A stretch of 38,615 nucleotides of DNA from an uncultured Clostridia bacterium. GTDB taxonomy: Bacteria > Bacillota > Clostridia > TANB77 > CAG-508. The stretch spans positions 150,811-189,425 of the forward strand of contig CALWZW010000001.1 of the NCBI GenBank assembly GCA_944386135.1, in the 5' to 3' direction. The notes under the pieces were generated by a model that saw nothing but the letters and a program-made list of their open reading frames with translations, had not been told where the DNA came from and searched no databases. The position numbers and the translations under genes were made by a program. Of the stretch, positions 9,056 to 18,205 are shown in pieces; the stretch's first letter is position 1; each line of letters starts with the position of its first letter.

Positions 9056-10333
9056 TTAACGTCCAGCGTGCATACGAGAAGCATCTTCAGATAAATCCCT
9101 TTGAGTACGTTCTACGATTTCTTCAAAACTTTCACCAGGATTATCTTTAGCTATATTTTCAAGTCTTTCTGAAATTTCCCTATCAGTAAACACATCAGCA
9201 ATATCAGAATCAAAAGCTTTAATCTTTTCTATTGCCATTTCATGAGCTTCACCCGTTGTCAAATCACCATCAGCATCATCTAAAGATAAATCATGATTAT
9301 GTCCTTCATGCATATTAATTTCATCCATTTTGTCTCTAATATTATCTTCACCTTTATCTTTACTAAACTCATCACGAACTTCACGAGTTGTATAACGAGT
9401 ACGTTCAGTTTCAAGTTCTTGAGTAAAAGCATCTCTATGAGATGTTCTATCAACTTGTCCATATCCTACTTCTATATATCCCATTGAACCTATTTTAGTT
9501 GTAATAATAGCGTCATCGACAATAGGAGAGTCAATTGCATATGAAGAATCGACATTTATTTTTTCAACTTGTGAACCGTCACGATTTGTCTGATATATAG
9601 TTTTATCAGATGTTTTACCACCAACTTGCTTTAACATATCAGCAGTCTCTATTTTACCGTCAGGAGTTTGAATTAAATGAGAAAATCTAGTAGTATTTGG
9701 ATTATTTTCGATTGCATCTGAATATACAGTAATTAATGTAGAACCCTCTGGAACACCAAGTACTTCTGCTAAAGTATGGTCATCATCAACTTTTTGACTT
9801 AAGTCAATTTCTTGCTTAGAAGAAACATTGGCTAAAATATTTTCATTTATGTGACTTTGCTCTTCTTCATCTTCACCTAAAACAATTTTTGGATTTTTCT
9901 TTTCAGAAACTTTTTGCTCTAAAGAAACTACAGACATAGCAAAGATATCTTTTTTAGATATACCTAAAGCTTTAGCAACTCTTTCTAAATTAGTATCTAA
10001 TTCCTTTAAAGATAAACCTTGAGTTTTACTTAAATCTTCAATTTGTCCCATAAAGCTTAAATCTTCTTCTGCAAACTGAGCAGAAGGATAGATTTTTCCA
10101 TCTAAATTGCTAGTTCCAGCAATAAAATCACCGTCTCCATCATAAAATTTTTGAACTGAAGTACCGTCAGGCATTTGATCGATTATCATAAAAATATCTC
10201 GTGTAACTTGAACAGTACCAGTAGGACTATGCTCATCAGAAGTTACAGTCCCAAGATATGAAATATCTTCTGTAAAATTAGTTTTCTTTTCTTCTAATAT
10301 TTTTTGCATAAGTTCATATAAATCTTTATCCAT
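9056..10333 (-). CDS. unrecognised soluble acidic protein, 425 aa
   Basis: I do not recognise the family. The chosen start is ATG 10333 (MDKDLYELMQK), preceded on the minus strand by AAAAGGAGA. A TTG start 21 codons upstream was rejected for lack of a ribosome-binding site. There is no signal peptide or membrane segment. The protein is rich in Asp, Glu and Lys. It has an N-terminal part with DGTSVQKFYDGDGDFIAGTS, a middle part with TLAEVLGVPEGSTLITVYS, and a His/Asp-rich stretch MHEGHNHDLSLDDADGD that could bind metal. It ends in ASRMHAGR. It stands alone on the minus strand between convergent and divergent neighbours. It contains no in-frame CGG. A link to a mobile element is possible but unsupported. 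Confidence 0.75.
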   Translation of the reverse strand: MDKDLYELMQKILEEKKTNFTEDISYLGTVTSDEHSPTGTVQVTRDIFMIIDQMPDGTSVQKFYDGDGDFIAGTSNLDGKIYPSAQFAEEDLSFMGQIEDLSKTQGLSLKELDTNLERVAKALGISKKDIFAMSVVSLEQKVSEKKNPKIVLGEDEEEQSHINENILANVSSKQEIDLSQKVDDDHTLAEVLGVPEGSTLITVYSDAIENNPNTTRFSHLIQTPDGKIETADMLKQVGGKTSDKTIYQTNRDGSQVEKINVDSSYAIDSPIVDDAIITTKIGSMGYIEVGYGQVDRTSHRDAFTQELETERTRYTTREVRDEFSKDKGEDNIRDKMDEINMHEGHNHDLSLDDADGDLTTGEAHEMAIEKIKAFDSDIADVFTDREISERLENIAKDNPGESFEEIVERTQRDLSEDASRMHAGR

Positions 10334-10483
10334 AATAAAAATCTCCTTTTTTAGGCTATATAAATCAATTATAACATAGGGTAAAAAATAAGTCAAAAAT
10401 ATTCAAATGTTCGCTAGAATTCCACAGAAATATATTATATAATATCAAAGTTAGTTGAAAAAACGAAAGGAAGATTATAGGAA

Positions 10484-11776
10484 ATGAACATATTAGACAT
10501 TATTGCTAAAAAGAGAGATAAAAAAGAATTAAGCAAAGAAGAAATAGACTACTTCATAAGCAAATACATATCAGGAGAAATAACAGACTATCAAGCAGCA
10601 GCTCTTGTAATGGCGATATATATAAATGGAATGAATTATGAAGAAACTAAAAATTTAACACTTGCAATGGCACATTCAGGAAAAACATTAGATTTAAGCG
10701 ACATATCAAAGACGATTATAGATAAACACTCAAGTGGAGGTGTCGGAGATAAAGTAACATTAATATTAATGCCAATAGTAGCATCATTTGGAATACCAGT
10801 TGCGAAAATGTCCGGAAGAGGACTTGGAATAACAGGAGGAACAATAGACAAATTAGAATCAATACCAGGATATAAAACAGACTTAAGTTTAGATGAATTC
10901 AAAAAAAATATAAAAGAAATTGGCATAAGCCTTATCGGACAAACAGAAAACCTAGCACCAGCAGATAAGAAAATATACGCCTTAAGAGATACAATATCAT
11001 GCACTGAGAGTATACCTTTAATTGCATCAAGCATAATGAGTAAAAAAATAGCAGCAGGAGCAAATAAGTTAGTATTAGAAGTAACTTGTGGAAGTGGAGC
11101 TTTCATGAAAACAAAAGAAGATGCAGAAACTCTAAGCAAAGTCATGAGTAAAATTGGAGAACTTGCAGGAATAGAAACAGTTTGTGTAATTACCAATATG
11201 GAACAACCAATAGGTAAAAATATAGGAAATGCGCTAGAAGTTGAAGAAGCACTAAAAGCATTACAAGGAGAAATGGAAGAAGACGTAAAAGAAATTGTAT
11301 TATGCTTAGGAGCACAAATAATAAAACTTGCAGGAATAAGTACAGATATAGAAAAAAATAAAGAAATGATATTAGAAAATTTAAAAAATGGGAAAGCATA
11401 TAGAAAATTTATAGAATTAATAGAAAAACAACACGGAAATGTAGAATACTTAAATCATATCGAAAAAGCAAAACAAATAATTCCAGTAAAAGCAGATAAA
11501 AGCGGATATGTTGAAAAACTTAGGGCAGAAACTATAGGAAGAGCAGCATTAGGATTAGGGGCTGGAAGAGTGAAAAAAGAAGATAAAATAGACTATACAT
11601 GTGGAATTGTGTTAGAAAAGAAAATATGGGACAAGGTAAGCGTTGGTGATACTTTAGCATATGTACATTCAAACAAGGAAGAAAACATAGAAGAAGCAAT
11701 AGAAAAAGTAAAAGAAGCATATGGTATAGCAGAAAAAGAACCAGAAAGGTATGTAGATATCTTAAATATAATATAA
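10484..11776 (+). CDS. pdp: pyrimidine-nucleoside (thymidine) phosphorylase
   Basis: Cleaves pyrimidine nucleosides with phosphate to give the base and (deoxy)ribose-1-phosphate, for salvage and catabolism. The 430 aa match Pdp/DeoA lengths. The helical N-terminal domain contains ITDYQAAALVMAIYINGM. The phosphate/substrate segment is DKHSSGGVGDKVTLILMP, followed by KMSGRGLGITGGTIDKLES. The C-terminal PYNP domain holds RAALGLGAGRVKKEDKIDY and VSVGDTLAYVHSN. The ATG follows GAAAGGAAG. I cannot tell uridine from thymidine preference. A solo MITE end follows the stop, then pcrA. Confidence 0.93.
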   Translation: MNILDIIAKKRDKKELSKEEIDYFISKYISGEITDYQAAALVMAIYINGMNYEETKNLTLAMAHSGKTLDLSDISKTIIDKHSSGGVGDKVTLILMPIVASFGIPVAKMSGRGLGITGGTIDKLESIPGYKTDLSLDEFKKNIKEIGISLIGQTENLAPADKKIYALRDTISCTESIPLIASSIMSKKIAAGANKLVLEVTCGSGAFMKTKEDAETLSKVMSKIGELAGIETVCVITNMEQPIGKNIGNALEVEEALKALQGEMEEDVKEIVLCLGAQIIKLAGISTDIEKNKEMILENLKNGKAYRKFIELIEKQHGNVEYLNHIEKAKQIIPVKADKSGYVEKLRAETIGRAALGLGAGRVKKEDKIDYTCGIVLEKKIWDKVSVGDTLAYVHSNKEENIEEAIEKVKEAYGIAEKEPERYVDILNII

Positions 11777-11779
11777 AAT

Positions 11780-11804
11780 GGTTGAAAAATAATTGCGTTT
11801 TGGC
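11780..11804 (+). repeat. solo end of the GGTTGAAAAATAATTG element
   Basis: GGTTGAAAAATAATTGCG plus TTTTGGC matches the left end of the element at 5824. No right end is present. It starts three bases after the pdp stop codon. Confidence 0.65.
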
Positions 11805-11830
11805 ATTTTTAAGAAAGGAATGAATAGATA

Positions 11831-14114
11831 ATGGATATAATCGAAGGATTAAACAATAAACAAAAAGAAGCAGTACTTGCAGTAGACGGACCATGCCTTG
11901 TAATTGCAGGAGCAGGCTCTGGAAAAACAAAAGTATTAACACATAAAATAGCATATATAATACAAGAAAAAGGAATAAAACCATGGAATATACTTGCAAT
12001 AACATTTACAAACAAAGCAGCAAGTGAAATGAAAGAAAGAGTTGGAAAGCTTTTAGGAGATGCAGCAAATGACATGTGGATTCGGAACATTCCACTCTAT
12101 ATGTGTAAGAATACTTAGAAAATATATAGATAGAATAGGATTTACCTCATCATTTGTAATATTTGACACAACAGACCAAAAAAGTATCATAAAAGAATGC
12201 ATGAAAGAACTAAAAGTAGATGACAAAATGTTTACAGATAGAGGAATAATCTATGAAATAAGCAATGCAAAAAATGACATGCTAGAACCAGAAGAATATG
12301 CAAAAAGAACAAATGGCGAAATGAGAAAAGAAGTAATAGCAGGGGTATATAAGTTATACCAAAGAAAATTAAGAGAAAACAACGCACTAGACTTTGATGA
12401 TATTATAAATTATACAATTAAGATATTAATGCAAGAGCCAGACGCACTAGAATATTACTCAGAAAAATTCAAATATGTATTAGTAGATGAATATCAAGAT
12501 ACAAATAAGGCACAATTTACATTAATATCACTTTTATCAGCAAGAAATGGAAACATTACAGTTGTTGGAGACAACGACCAAGGAATATACTCATTTAGAG
12601 GAGCAGATATAAAAAACATACTAAACTTTGAAAAAGACTTTCCAGGAACAAAAATTATCAAACTAGAACAAAATTATCGTTGTACAAAAAGTATACTAAA
12701 CGTTGCAAATGCAGTAATAAAGCATAATGAAGTAAAGTACAAAAAAGAACTTTGGACAGAAAATGAAACGGGGCAAGCAGTTACAGCACACCTTGCAAAC
12801 AACGAATATGAAGAAGCAAGATATGTAGTAGAACAAATTGAACACCTAAAGAGAGAGGAATACTATAAATATTCTGATTATGCAATACTTTATAGAATGA
12901 ATACACAGTCACGTGTATTAGAAACAGAATTAAGACAAGCAGGAATACCATATAAAATCGTAGGTGGATTAAAGTTCTATGAAAGAAAAGAAATTAAAGA
13001 CATTATGGCATACTTAAGACTAATATATAATACAAAAGACAACTTAAGTCTAAGAAGAATAATAAATGAGCCTAAAAGAGGAATTGGAAAAACAAGCTTA
13101 GACCAAATCGCAGAAATAGCAGAAAATGAAGGAAAATCAATGTATGACATAATAAAAAATGCAGCAGAATATGGACTTTCAAGAGTTTATACAAATACAC
13201 GCGAATTTGTAAATGTTATAGATGAACTAGTAGATAAAAAAGAAGAAATGACAGTATCAGAATTAACACAAAGTGTACTAAAAAATACAGGATATATAAA
13301 AGCACTAGAAACAGAAGATACAAAAGAAGCAGAAAATAGAATAGAAAACTTAGAAGAATTCTTAACAGTAACAATGGAATTTGAAGAAGAAGCAGAAAAT
13401 GATTTAGGAAGCTTTTTAGAAAGTATATCTCTTGCAAGTGATGTAGATGAAATAGAAGAAGAAACAGAACAAGTAACACTTATGACACTACATAGTGCAA
13501 AAGGATTAGAATTCCCAGTAGTATTTTTAGTAGGAATGGAAGATGGAATATTCCCAGGAAACAAATCAATAGATGATCCAAATGGAATAGAAGAGGAAAG
13601 GAGACTTTGTTATGTAGGAATAACAAGAGCAAAAGAACATCTATTTATGACATGTGCAAAATCAAGAACTATTTTTGGTTCAACATCATATAACACTATA
13701 TCAAGATTTTTAAAAGAAGTACCAGAAGATATGCTAAGTGAAGAAAGTTCACTTTCAGTAGAAAGCAATTTAAAAGGAACATTTGACAATAGTAATACTT
13801 ATGAATGGAAATATGGAAACTCAAATGTTAAAAAATATACAATAGAACCAAATTCAGCACCTTCAAAAGTTGCAGCAAGTAGCTTTTCATTTAAGACACC
13901 AGAAAGCTTTTTAAATGGATTAAACAAAAAGAAAACAGAAGTTGATATATCAGAATATAAAGAAGGAACAAGAGTATATCATAAGAAATTCGGAGAAGGA
14001 ACAATAAACTATATTGAAGAAGAAGGAGAAGACTACAAAGTAGATATAAACTTCGATAAAGCAGGACATAAACGCCTAATGGCAAAATTTGCAGGATTAG
14101 AAGTAATAAAATAG
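11831..14114 (+). CDS. pcrA: ATP-dependent DNA helicase PcrA/UvrD, with a +1 shift at CGG
   Basis: Superfamily 1A 3'-5' helicase for repair and replication restart, 760 aa after correction. Walker A AGAGSGKT is at residues 26-33, then [17 protein letters not shown]. The frame meets CGG at codon 85 (C12083). Skipping it joins MWI to [14 protein letters not shown], the conserved TFHSxCxRILR motif Ib region. Later motifs are [11 protein letters not shown] (II), [13 protein letters not shown] (III), LEQNYRC (IV), [20 protein letters not shown] (V) and [15 protein letters not shown] (VI). The C-terminal Tudor-like piece [14 protein letters not shown] is typical of PcrA. Read conventionally this essential-class helicase is broken after 95 residues. 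It starts at ATG after AAGAAAGGAATG. Confidence 0.95.
12083..12086 (+). other. CGGA +1 shift site in pcrA
   Basis: TGG ATT CGG AAC becomes W-I-G-T-F-H-S-I-C, an invariant helicase motif. The shift point cannot be moved by more than a codon or so without damaging the motif, which fixes the skipped base at or next to C12083. Confidence 0.95.
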
Positions 14115-14227
14115 AGACGTAGCTAATAGTAGATGGCGAATTTAGAAACTACTATTATACAATTAATTTGTATATAAGAATATGAAAGCGACTAGAACAC
14201 CAGAAGAATATAAGGAGAATTGTCAAA

Positions 14228-14980
14228 ATGAGAGTGTTATATGTATCAGATTTAGACGGAACATTACTTAATAAAAATCAAGAACTTGACGTAGATACTT
14301 GTAAACAAATAAACCAATTAATAGATAAAGGAATTAATTTCACTATTTCAACAGGAAGAGGAGATTCAACAAAAAATATTTTAAAAGATGTTCATTTTAA
14401 GTATCCAATAATGATATTAAATGGAACTCTAAATTATGATTTTGATAATAAAAAATATGTAGATAAAATGCCTATTCCAAATGATGTTGTAATAAAAATT
14501 ATGCAGGCATTAAAAAATTTTGATTATAAGACATTTGAAATACAGACAATTTTCGATGGACAAGTAAAACGAATAGGGATTAATAATTGGGATAAAAAAT
14601 CAGATTGCTTAGCTTTAAACATATTACATAATACAGAGAAAAGCCAAGAATTATCACAAATTTTAAGTAAGATAAAAGGAATAAATTTTTTCATTCATAA
14701 GAAAGTCTACTCAAATGGTGAAAGTTTCTGTGACATAGTTTTAGAAAATATATCAAAAGCAAGTAGACTTAAAATATTCAAAGAAAAATATAATTTTGAT
14801 AAAGTAATAGCTTTTGGAGATAGTGAAAATGATTTACCATTAGCAGAAAGTGCAGATGAATTTTATGCAGTTGAAAATGCAGCCGAAATTGTCAAAAAGA
14901 AAGCTACAGATGTTATAGGAAGTTGTTATGAAAATGGGGTTGTTAAGTTTATATTAAAAAATGAAAAATTATACCAATAA
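14228..14980 (+). CDS. Cof-type HAD-family hydrolase
   Basis: HAD phosphatase of the Cof/YbiV subfamily (IIB), 250 aa, probably acting on sugar phosphates or FMN-like metabolites. Motif I is SDLDGTLL at residues 7-14 with the nucleophile Asp. Motif II is TISTGRG. The C-terminal motif IV is AFGDSENDLPLAESAD. The cap domain lies between them. The start ATG follows AAGGAGAA. The arginine codon CGA at 14570 is used normally here, in contrast with CGG elsewhere. The substrate cannot be told from sequence. Confidence 0.9.
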   Translation: MRVLYVSDLDGTLLNKNQELDVDTCKQINQLIDKGINFTISTGRGDSTKNILKDVHFKYPIMILNGTLNYDFDNKKYVDKMPIPNDVVIKIMQALKNFDYKTFEIQTIFDGQVKRIGINNWDKKSDCLALNILHNTEKSQELSQILSKIKGINFFIHKKVYSNGESFCDIVLENISKASRLKIFKEKYNFDKVIAFGDSENDLPLAESADEFYAVENAAEIVKKKATDVIGSCYENGVVKFILKNEKLYQ

Positions 14981-14986
14981 ATTTTG

Positions 14987-15010
14987 TAGCAATTGCGAAT
15001 AGTAAGTCAT
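14987..15010 (+). repeat. direct repeat copy 1 of the first TA-like locus
   Basis: TAGCAATTGCGAATAGTAAG plus TCAT, identical to 15083-15106. It begins six bases after the HAD gene stop. It may be a remnant of a duplicated antisense RNA gene, because a TTGACA (15022) follows. Confidence 0.7.
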
Positions 15011-15048
15011 AAGGATAGAACTTGACATTATCACATATTTAATGAAAT

Positions 15049-15080
15049 TTGACATATAATAAAAAATGTGCTAATATAAT
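15049..15080 (+). promoter_or_regulatory. promoter of the antisense RNA, first TA-like locus
   Basis: TTGACA (15049-15054), 17 bases, TAATAT (15072-15077), with an overlapping TATAAT at 15075. The block TTGACATATAAT is also found at the second locus (37183), which supports homology. Confidence 0.65.
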
Positions 15081-15082
15081 AA

Positions 15083-15154
15083 TAGCAATTGCGAATAGTA
15101 AGTCATCAATATTGCACTTAAAAAAGCTAGGAGTGGCAACTCCTAGCTTTTTTG
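15083..15154 (+). ncRNA. putative antisense antitoxin RNA
   Basis: A short RNA is predicted from the promoter at 15049 to the terminator hairpin at 15119-15154. Its 5' part (15083-15116) closely resembles the plus-strand sequence over the toxin leader and start (15202-15235). Because the toxin is transcribed on the other strand, the two RNAs would be complementary both there and at the shared terminator. It is inferred, by analogy with par/RNAII of plasmid pAD1. Confidence 0.5.
15119..15154. terminator. bidirectional terminator shared by toxin and antisense RNA
   Basis: AAAAAAGCTAGGAGT and ACTCCTAGCTTTTTT pair around GGCA. A and T runs on both sides make it usable in both directions. Confidence 0.85.
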
Positions 15155-15157
15155 TGC

Positions 15158-15226
15158 TAATCACCTAAATGCTTTACAATTAAGTAAATCAATATAAGCT
15201 TTAGCAATTTTAGTAAGTCTTTCAAT
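15158..15226 (-). CDS. putative type I toxin, 22-aa hydrophobic peptide
   Basis: A TTG start at 15226 follows AGGAGGT by seven bases. The peptide begins MKDLLKLLKL, continues ILIYLIVK and ends HLGD. It is one short amphipathic or membrane-spanning segment with a charged tail, the usual shape of Fst/Ldr-type toxins, although Fst is longer (33 aa). It aligns with the peptide at 37279 (L-x-L-x-Y-[LI]-[IV]-x-K). A minus-strand promoter, TTGACT (complement of 15293-15298) with TATTAT (15269-15274), lies upstream. Convergent arrangement with an antisense RNA and direct repeats supports the call; toxicity is inferred. Confidence 0.55.
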
Positions 15227-15392
15227 ATTTGCACCTCCTTTCTGCTGATAAAGCGAAAGGTAGTTCTATAATACTATAGAATAATTTATAAAGTCAATTA
15301 AATTAAAAAAAAGATAACTTTTCCTCTTCTGTATAAAAAAGAAAAAAATGCCAATAATATGATTATTAAAACAAATTTGAGGAGGTAAGAAA

Positions 15393-15581
15393 ATGGCAGA
15401 CTTAAACCAAGTTGAGTTACAAAACTTAAGACATCTAATAGGCTCTACAGAAACAAGTTATCAAAAATTAACAACTTATTCAGAACAGGCAGTTGACCCA
15501 CAAATAAAGCAAGTATTTACAAAATCAGCGCAAGATGCACTTAATACTAAGCAGAAGCTTATGACATTTTTAAACAACTAA
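15393..15581 (+). CDS. small spore-coat-type protein
   Basis: A 62-aa soluble helical protein beginning MADLNQVELQNLRHLIGSTE and ending KQKLMTFLNN. The ELQNLRHLI opening and the DPQIKQVFTKSAQDA stretch are typical of small clostridial proteins encoded next to CotF-type coat proteins. One such gene follows at 15736, separated here by a MITE-like repeat. A strong GAGGAGGTAAGAAA precedes the ATG. It probably is made in the mother cell and joins the coat or its precursor; this is inferred from context. Confidence 0.7.
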   Translation: MADLNQVELQNLRHLIGSTETSYQKLTTYSEQAVDPQIKQVFTKSAQDALNTKQKLMTFLNN

Positions 15582-15582
15582 C

Positions 15583-15702
15583 TTAGAAAAATAAACTTCG
15601 CACTACGTCGTTAAAAATTAGATGAAAAAGCCTCAACGTGCAAAAAGCACGCTTCCGGTTTTTCACTAAATTTTGCCTAGTATTGCTCGTTTCTTTTTCT
15701 AA
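15583..15702 (+). mobile_element. MITE-like element related to 5824-5995
   Basis: Ends TTAGAAAAATAAACTTCGCA and, inverted, TGCTCGTTTCTTTTTCTAA. The inside shares the block GCCTCAACGTGC, GCACGC and TTCCGGTTTT with the copy at 5824. It begins directly after the stop codon of the 62-aa coat-type gene. Confidence 0.6.
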
Positions 15703-15735
15703 CTATAAAAAGAAATATATGGGAGGAAAATAAGA

Positions 15736-15981
15736 ATGGACGAAAAAACAATGATTAATGACATCTTAGAAGGAGTTAAGACAGAACTTACAACTTATAG
15801 TCAAGTTATATCAGAAGCAGAAAATATGCAACTTAGAAATACAATACAACAAATAAGAAATTCATCAGAAAGCTTTCAATATGAGCTATTTAAAATAGCA
15901 CAAAGCAAAGGATACTATAAACCAGCAGAAAAAGCAAATGAACAACAAATTATAAAAGTAAAAAACGATTTAGAGCAATAA
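15736..15981 (+). CDS. CotF-family spore coat protein
   Basis: 81 aa, helical, ferritin-like CotF fold. It begins MDEKTMINDILEGVKTELTT and has YSQVISEAENMQLRNTIQQI. It ends with the typical AQSKGYYKPAEKANEQQI segment. This is the minimal CotF type found in spore-forming Clostridia. GGGAGGAAAATAAGA precedes the ATG. A terminator follows. It is probably expressed with the 62-aa gene upstream. The exact coat location is unknown. Confidence 0.85.
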   Translation: MDEKTMINDILEGVKTELTTYSQVISEAENMQLRNTIQQIRNSSESFQYELFKIAQSKGYYKPAEKANEQQIIKVKNDLEQ

Positions 15982-15985
15982 ATTT

Positions 15986-16020
15986 ATAGCTACTAGAAAT
16001 AAATCTAGTAGCTCTTTTAA
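15986..16020 (+). terminator. terminator after the cotF-like gene
   Basis: GCTACTAGA pairs with TCTAGTAGC, followed by TCTTTT. Confidence 0.8.
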
Positions 16021-16103
16021 TATAATATAGAAAAAATACCGCTAAACAAGTTAAAAACAACTGCTTTGCATGTAACAGAAAAAGTACAAAAAACCTTATA
16101 AAC

Positions 16104-16132
16104 TTGACAATTTAAGCTGCCTGGTGTACAAT
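16104..16132 (+). promoter_or_regulatory. sigma-A promoter for gdpP and the following operon
   Basis: TTGACA (16104-16109), 17-base spacer, TACAAT (16127-16132). It is 27 bases upstream of the gdpP ATG, which has an AAAAGGAGGAG ribosome-binding site. Confidence 0.85.
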
Positions 16133-16158
16133 GTATACTATGATAAAAAGGAGGAGTT

Positions 16159-18180
16159 ATGCCAAATAATACAAAAAAAACATTTGAGACGATACTCACA
16201 AAAACCAAAATATATTTAGTAATAATCGCAATAGTTTTAGTAATATTATGTGTACAAAATATAAATTTCATAATTCCATCAGTAGTTGTGTATGGGCTTT
16301 TGCTCGTATACACATTTTGGACTGACAATAAAAATAAAAACGAATTAGATAAACATATACAAGAGCTAACATTTAATGTAGATACAATAGCAAAAAATAC
16401 ATTAATTAACTCGCCATTTCCACTTGTAATAATAGAAGCAGACGGAAATATTACATGGAAAAGTGTAAGTTACATGAGTGAATTTGGAAATACAGACATA
16501 AATAATACATTAAGTGAAATTGTAAAAACATTGAAAGTAGATTCAGATAGTGATGAAAATAAGAGAGAAATACCAGTGTATAAGCAAATAACCATTGGAA
16601 AAAAAGACTATAAGTTAATTATAGAAACAATAAAAAATAAATCAAGAAATAGAAGAAAAAGATTTGACAACATGTTTGCAATATACATTATAGATAATAC
16701 TGAAGTTATAAAAGCACTCAAAAAATTCGAAGAAGTAAAAACATGTACAGGAATAATAATGATAGATAGCTATGATGAGCTTATACAAAGCATGACACAA
16801 GAAGAAAGAACACAAGTGCTTACAGAAATAGAAACTAAAATATATGATTGGGTTGCAAAATTCGGAGGAATAGCTTTAAAGACAGAAAGAGACAGATTTG
16901 TAATTATATTTGAAGCAAAATACTTAGATAAAATCATAGAAAACAAATTTGAAATTCTAGGAATGGCAAAAAATACAGAAACGGAAGCAGTTATTCCAAC
17001 AACACTAAGTATAGCAATAGTTGCAGATGGAAATTCAAACCATGAAAAATATAAAGCCACAATAGCAGCAATGGATTTAGTTTTAGGAAGAGGTGGAGAT
17101 CAAGCAGTAATAAAAAGAAATGGTAAATACGAATTCTTTGGAGGAAAAACTCAAGAAGTAGAAAAAAGAACAAAAGTAAAAGCAAGAGCAGTTGCAGCAG
17201 CATTAGAAGAGTTAATCGAAGAATCAGAAAAAGTTCTAATAATGGGACATGCAAACGGAGACATAGACTCAATGGGGTCAAGTCTTGGAGTTTATAGAAT
17301 AGTAAAATCATTAGGAAAAACAGCAAAAATAGTAAATAATACTTATGGATTAACATTAAAAGACTTTATAGAAGCAGTAGAACAAGAAAAAGAATATGAG
17401 GGAGTAATAATAGATAAACAGCAAGCTTTAGCAGAAGTTACACCAAATACATTACTTGTAGTTGTAGATACACATAAAAAATCATATGTAGAAGTTCCAG
17501 AACTACTTACAAGAACAAATAAAATAGTAGTAATAGACCATCACAGAAGAGGACCAGACTATATAGAAAATAGCACATTAATGTTCCATGAAGTGTATGC
17601 CTCATCAGCTGCAGAACTTGTAACTGAATTATTACAATATACTAAAAATGAAGCAACACCTACAGTATTTGAAGCAGAAAGCTTATATGCAGGAATAATG
17701 GTAGATACCAAAAATTTCACATTCAAAACAGGTGTTAGAACATTTGAAGCAGCTGCATATTTAAGAAAAAATAATATAGACATTATAAAAGTGAAAAAAT
17801 GGTTCCAAAGCGACTTAGAAAGCTATAATGTAATATCAGATATAGTAAAAAACACAGAAATTATAAGAGAAACTATAGGAATTGCAGAGTATAGTAAGCA
17901 AGATGACAATGCTAATTTAATATGTGCAAAAGCAGCAGACGAATTGTTAACAATAAGTGATATTACTGCATCATTTGTGCTCGGAAAAGTAAAAGACACA
18001 GTATATATAAGTGGACGTTCAATTGGAGATATTAATGTTCAATTAATACTAGAAAAACTAGGTGGTGGAGGACATAGCACTGTCGCAGGAGCACAAATAG
18101 AAAATGTAGAGATAGAAGAAGCAAGAGAAAGATTAAAGAAAGCAATCAATGAATATTTTGAACAAAATGCAATAGAGTAG
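16159..18180 (+). CDS. gdpP: cyclic-di-AMP phosphodiesterase GdpP
   Basis: Membrane protein that degrades c-di-AMP to pApA, 673 aa, the expected length. It has two N-terminal membrane helices (about residues 17-55), a PAS-like domain, a degenerate GGDEF domain, then DHH and DHHA1 domains. Metal-binding motifs are MGHANGDIDSMGSS, VVVDTHKKSY and VIDHHRRGPDYI (DHH near residue 459). The DHHA1 glycine motif is LGGGGHSTVAGAQ. It leads an operon with rplI and dnaB, a very common order in Firmicutes. It contains no in-frame CGG. Confidence 0.95.
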   Translation: MPNNTKKTFETILTKTKIYLVIIAIVLVILCVQNINFIIPSVVVYGLLLVYTFWTDNKNKNELDKHIQELTFNVDTIAKNTLINSPFPLVIIEADGNITWKSVSYMSEFGNTDINNTLSEIVKTLKVDSDSDENKREIPVYKQITIGKKDYKLIIETIKNKSRNRRKRFDNMFAIYIIDNTEVIKALKKFEEVKTCTGIIMIDSYDELIQSMTQEERTQVLTEIETKIYDWVAKFGGIALKTERDRFVIIFEAKYLDKIIENKFEILGMAKNTETEAVIPTTLSIAIVADGNSNHEKYKATIAAMDLVLGRGGDQAVIKRNGKYEFFGGKTQEVEKRTKVKARAVAAALEELIEESEKVLIMGHANGDIDSMGSSLGVYRIVKSLGKTAKIVNNTYGLTLKDFIEAVEQEKEYEGVIIDKQQALAEVTPNTLLVVVDTHKKSYVEVPELLTRTNKIVVIDHHRRGPDYIENSTLMFHEVYASSAAELVTELLQYTKNEATPTVFEAESLYAGIMVDTKNFTFKTGVRTFEAAAYLRKNNIDIIKVKKWFQSDLESYNVISDIVKNTEIIRETIGIAEYSKQDDNANLICAKAADELLTISDITASFVLGKVKDTVYISGRSIGDINVQLILEKLGGGGHSTVAGAQIENVEIEEARERLKKAINEYFEQNAIE

Positions 18181-18205
18181 TTTTAATATAGAAAGGGTGA
18201 CAAAA

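Noticed and set aside
15022..15050. TTGACA at 15022 as a second antisense promoter
   Set aside because: No acceptable -10 box at 16-18 bases; the TTGACA at 15049 fits better and matches the second locus.
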